Below are positions 60,136 through 64,000 of a stretch of 64,000 nt of DNA, piece by piece. Position numbers and translations under genes: made by a program. The DNA lies in the NCBI RefSeq assembly GCF_964204645.1, contig NC_134027.1, forward strand, positions 6,498,485 to 6,562,484. Direction: 5' to 3'. The notes under the pieces were generated by a model. That model did not search any database, had not been told where the DNA came from, and worked only from the letters and a program-made list of their open reading frames with translations. The stretch's first letter is position 1; each line of letters starts with the position of its first letter. This DNA is from Tubulanus polymorphus. Its lineage: Eukaryota; Nemertea; Palaeonemertea; Tubulaniformes; Tubulanidae.

Positions 60136-63100
60136 ATGGTTTATTTCTTGCTGGTTTTATTGGTTATGTCGTTGGAACGTTGCGGGGTGCGGGCCGACCA
60201 GTGTCAGCAAACATGCGTACATGACCCAGCGGCGACGCAACGCTCGTGTAAGTACGAGAAATGGCCGAATTCGACCGGGGTGAAAACGGTCGCTATCTTG
60301 AAAGCAGTTGATAGCAGATCGATGATGGATTGCGGTGTAAAATGTACCGAGGATCCAATCTGTAATTGTTTCCTGTTCGACAGTGCCACGAAGGAATGTC
60401 GGATGTCTCAGAAGACATGGGTAGGTTTTTTGCTTTTTCGATGGTACAATGAAAAAGAGTTGCATGTTGTCGGGATATGCTGTCACGACACTTCATTCAA
60501 CTTAAGTATGTTTTGTAGATTTCGATTAGAATGTACATGTATATGAAAACTGATGGAAAAAATTGATTTGCTCGTTATGTTTTATTTCTTTACTTTCTTG
60601 CATATTGCTGTAAATTATTAAATCAGACGAAATACACGACCGCACCACTGACCACGACAACTACAACCACTCAGACCTCGACGACAACTACACCACCAAC
60701 AACGACCACCACAGTATGTTTTCTAGTTTAACATTTCCGCTCTAGCCTTCCTAGCTTTAGATACGAAAAGAACGAAATGTATATTATTGAACAATTATCT
60801 GGAAGTCAACCTCTCTTTTAGCTAACGACGACCACCACCGGCCCAGTGGTAGTACCTAAACCTTATTATGTTCCTAAATACACATACTACTTTCCCATGG
60901 ATCTAACAGCAGAAGGTTCGAATTTCCCGATAAATATATGGGTATGTTTAAATATACATATATGAGGCACAGGACATGGATAATTTTAGCCTCTCTGTCC
61001 CCTTTGGAGAGGGCTAAATCGACATTTCTTGTAAGATATATACATTATTTTCAGGGTAACGGAATGTTTTCCACAATTGTAAAAAAGGAAGCCGACAGCG
61101 CTTTGTTCGTGAAATTTTCTATACCGATGGGAACTGGAAGCGCAGCCGGCGCCTGTGCTAGATTTTATGTGGTTTTCAATAGCAAAGAATGCGCAAACCC
61201 AGGCCCCATTGATACCGTTCTCTACGAGGGTGGGAATAACTTGAAAATGATGAACCCTCACACAGGTAAGCTTAAAAGGAATGGAACAGATTCACACGCT
61301 CCCGCACTCTAGCAATTTGAATCAGACTAGTGAAAACTGATGCATCAACAAATATAACTTTAAGATTTTGTCCATTAAAGGGCAAGAAATGTCTAATACA
61401 CAATAGTTATTTGAATGAAACATCAGTTTCGACAATTGTGTTGTCTTTAGTTGCTGGTATTTGCGAAGGTCTAGCAAAGGGCAATGTAGACATACAAGTA
61501 CACACAGCAGCGTGCCCTTCGAAATCTGTTGGGACACTCAGAGCTGGATACGGGGTGAAATCAAGAATCATTGTCGAGGAACTCACAAAATCCGGTAATG
61601 TTTATACCATTTATTGCATTTTCTACATTTTAGTTACAAATACACAATTCATTCGATAATTAAGGATACAAACAACACTTATTGAGCACTAGAAAATTAC
61701 ATGGTTTTTCATTTGTTTTCTGTAGCATGAGACACTATAGTGTTTCTCTGTTTGTGCCTCTTTTAGCTACGCCAACTGGGCGTCTTACTTATCAGTACCT
61801 ATTGGAAACATCCAGTGACTTTTCATCACCACCAAATGTCCCAAGCTCGGCGTCTCAAACATTCGTAGGTTCTATTGATGAATAGCAAGTTGCGGAGATA
61901 TGCAATTCAAACATTCAGTGAATTTTATCTTTATTTTGGATCTTGTGTATCTTTTGGAAATAAGTCCATTCATTCATGATCAACTTCGTCTTGCAGAGTT
62001 TTTATTTCAAGAAGAACAGCATGACGAGTGATCTTCATGTTTCGATGTTCGGAACAATCGGAACGTTTCATGGTAGTGGATTCGGGTCGTGGAAAATCCT
62101 GAAGTTAAAATTCAACAAAGCTGACTGCACGAATCCTGGACCGATAAAATCATCGATTGGTTCGTATGATAAAAGCGATAGAGCTAGAAACGTAGTAGGT
62201 AAATAATATGTAATTGATAAAAACACCTTACATTCCAATCAGAGGTTCTTAACATATCATATAGTATACAATATACATTTTTTTCTATTATATAAGTGAG
62301 TGGTATTTGTAAGGGGTTGTCGAAAGGAATCATAGAGATCACTTTTGATGTGAGCAACAGTGGGTCGACTGCATCCATACCGAAAATTAACTATGGTTCG
62401 ATACCAAGAGTTATCATAGAAGAATATGAACCAAATGCAGGTCAGTTTTAAGCCACCATCACAATTTAGCCCGAGCCTGATCCGTGCCAATTTGGCCCGG
62501 GCCAAATCGTCTCCGTGTGATCGCGGCTATAGCGTGAAAAAGATACTGCTACAGTATCGAAAGCTCGTTCTTTGTATTAAGTTAACCTTCGATGTACCAT
62601 TCGTCTTAACTATGCATACTTAACGTTTATCAACTTTTCAAACAATCGGCGTTGATGGTCAGAATAGGATTTGCAACATGTAAATGATGAATGAAACATT
62701 TTCTTGATGTTCCAGGAAGTTCGGTGATTTCGTCTCTTGGAAAGGCTAACTTCAAACAGCTAACGTTTTCTAATGTTAAACAGCTGAACTTGAACAACGT
62801 CGTTATCGTGAGTAACTGCACTGTATCTCAGATTGCTAAGAAGCTTTCTTCGAAAAAATAATCTTTGGATATATAAATATATTTCAGTCTATGTCATACA
62901 CGAAGGCAAGTTCTACGTCTGGGCTGAGAATTCGGTTTACGTCAGTCGGGTCGCGTGTCAAATGTGGCAGCTATCCGCACTGTTTCAGATACGTTATTCA
63001 AGTAGACAACCAGGACTGTAAAATTGACACAGCCACTGAAATCTACGAAGCGAGCGAATTCTTTAATTTCCCGATTCAAGGTAAGTTTCGTGACGAGTTT

Positions 63101-64000
63101 CTTGATGGGGTCCAAATAAACCTTGACAGATCCAGTTCAACTGAACCTCAATTTGACAATTCTGAAATTTCTAAAAAAAATTCTTGTTAGTTTATTGATA
63201 ATAACAAAAATACATAAAGAGGATGTATTTTTGATAATAATGATAATAATTCATTTTCTTGATATAGCGTAATGTCTACACAGTATTCTCTGCGCTTTAC
63301 TAAAATTAGAAAATAGATTTAAGATGCAATCATAGGTGAAATACTCGACTTCAAGATGACGGATCATTACCAATTTGTTAAAAACATTAAGACAAAGTAG
63401 GTTCGTTTAAAAAGATGCGTTTCCAGATTTGATTTAAATGTTCCGACTGTAGGACTAGATCTAATATGACTAGGCAGACCCTTCCAAAGTATAGGAGCAG
63501 CAAATTAAAAAATTTAGCAAAATTAGCAAAATTTCTATACATGTACTATTAGGTTTCACCAGTTGATAAAAGTCATGCCTGGAACGAAGACGTCTAGTTG
63601 GTACATGCACATTTATCGATGATTTTTAGTTTTAATTTTCCATTAATGAATGGAGGCATTCAACATCATGTTTTCTATAGAGCTCAACAGTTGTCCCAGT
63701 TTTTTTCAGTTGATGGTGTCTGCGACAGAATGCTTAGCGCCGGTTCAAAGACTGTATCGGTAAAGTTAATGTCGTGTCCGAACATAGCTCCGTCCTGCAC
63801 GACCAAGACCGGCTCTGATAAGGCGATATCAAGTCTTGACGTAGAAGAAGTCAACTCGTCCCTGATTCAAATGACCATGGGTTAGAATGATCATTAACCA
63901 TTTTCGAGTCAGTAGCAGCATGTCAAAAATGTTAGGATGGTTATTATATTTGGTCAAAAGTACTTTGTCATAAATGACGTTGACCTTCTGTTTATAGAAA
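60136..64000 (+). CDS. Secreted PAN-like protein with three CTHRC1-like domains (partial)
   Basis: Eleven exons fit: 60136-60420, 60627-60713, 60822-60941, 61055-61265, 61451-61594, 61767-61864, 61997-62198, 62297-62440, 62716-62807, 62888-63080 and 63710-63880, about 582 residues before the window ends with a donor. Exon 1 encodes a signal peptide (MVYFLLVLLVMSLERCGVRA) and a Cys-rich PAN/apple-like domain. Exon 2 is a Thr-rich, probably O-glycosylated linker. Then come three modules resembling the CTHRC1 C-terminal domain: module 1 has NSKECANPGPID, VAGICEGLAKGNVDIQV and SRIIVEEL; module 2 has NKADCTNPGPIK, SGICKGLSKGIIEI and PRVIIEEY; module 3 has DNQDCKID, VDGVCDRMLSAG and ISSLDVEEV. Each module uses three exons. 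CTHRC1 is a secreted matrix and Wnt-modulating protein; the function here is unknown. No collagen repeat is present. Confidence 0.82.

Overview
This is nuclear DNA from an animal: AT-rich, with GT-AG introns that split conserved metazoan genes, a tRNA-derived SINE, LINE reverse-transcriptase remnants and many small palindromic transposons. Gene content and repeat style suggest a marine invertebrate, probably a lophotrochozoan, but the species cannot be named from the sequence. I derived all exon models by reading splice sites and protein continuity by eye. No transcript evidence was available.

Layout. 1-1.4 kb: no confident gene. 1.38-4.75 kb (-): a complete 12-exon CMTR2 (cap2 mRNA 2'-O-methyltransferase). 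It is head to head, 418 bp apart, with a complete 11-exon ZNF341-like zinc-finger gene at 5.17-9.67 kb (+). From 9.435 to about 35.17 kb an ~8.34-kb segment is present three times in tandem. Each unit carries the last 238 coding bases of ZNF341, a complete minus-strand GRHPR-like dehydrogenase gene (copies A1, A2, A3), the terminal exon of a second GRHPR-like gene (B), several MITEs, and an array of a 31-bp minisatellite whose last unit is fused to the next ZNF341 tail. The remaining exons of gene B lie at 39.5-40.5 kb, so only the third copy of its last exon is in normal order. A fifth paralogue (C, 41.1-42.9 kb) is a pseudogene broken by two MITEs, frameshifts and a stop.

35.2-39.5 kb is the large last intron of gene B and holds repeats and a LINE fragment. 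A hammerhead-like motif lies at 41.04 kb. 43.4-44.5 kb holds two LINE pieces, one enclosed by 57-bp inverted repeats. 45.8-48.8 kb (-) has one or two unrecognised genes with a charged coiled coil and a basic low-complexity region. 50.4-57.1 kb (+) is a complete 8-exon alpha-carbonic anhydrase with an acidic N-terminal extension. 60.1 kb to the window edge (+) is a secreted protein with a PAN/apple-like domain, a Thr-rich linker and three domains resembling the C-terminal domain of CTHRC1; it runs off the window.

The most unusual part is the triplicated region. One breakpoint lies in a coding exon, the other in a minisatellite inside an intron. The middle copy looks like an unequal-crossover recombinant, and two orphan terminal exons are left in splice-compatible positions downstream of other paralogues. 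The second point of interest is the PAN plus multi-CTHRC1 domain architecture.
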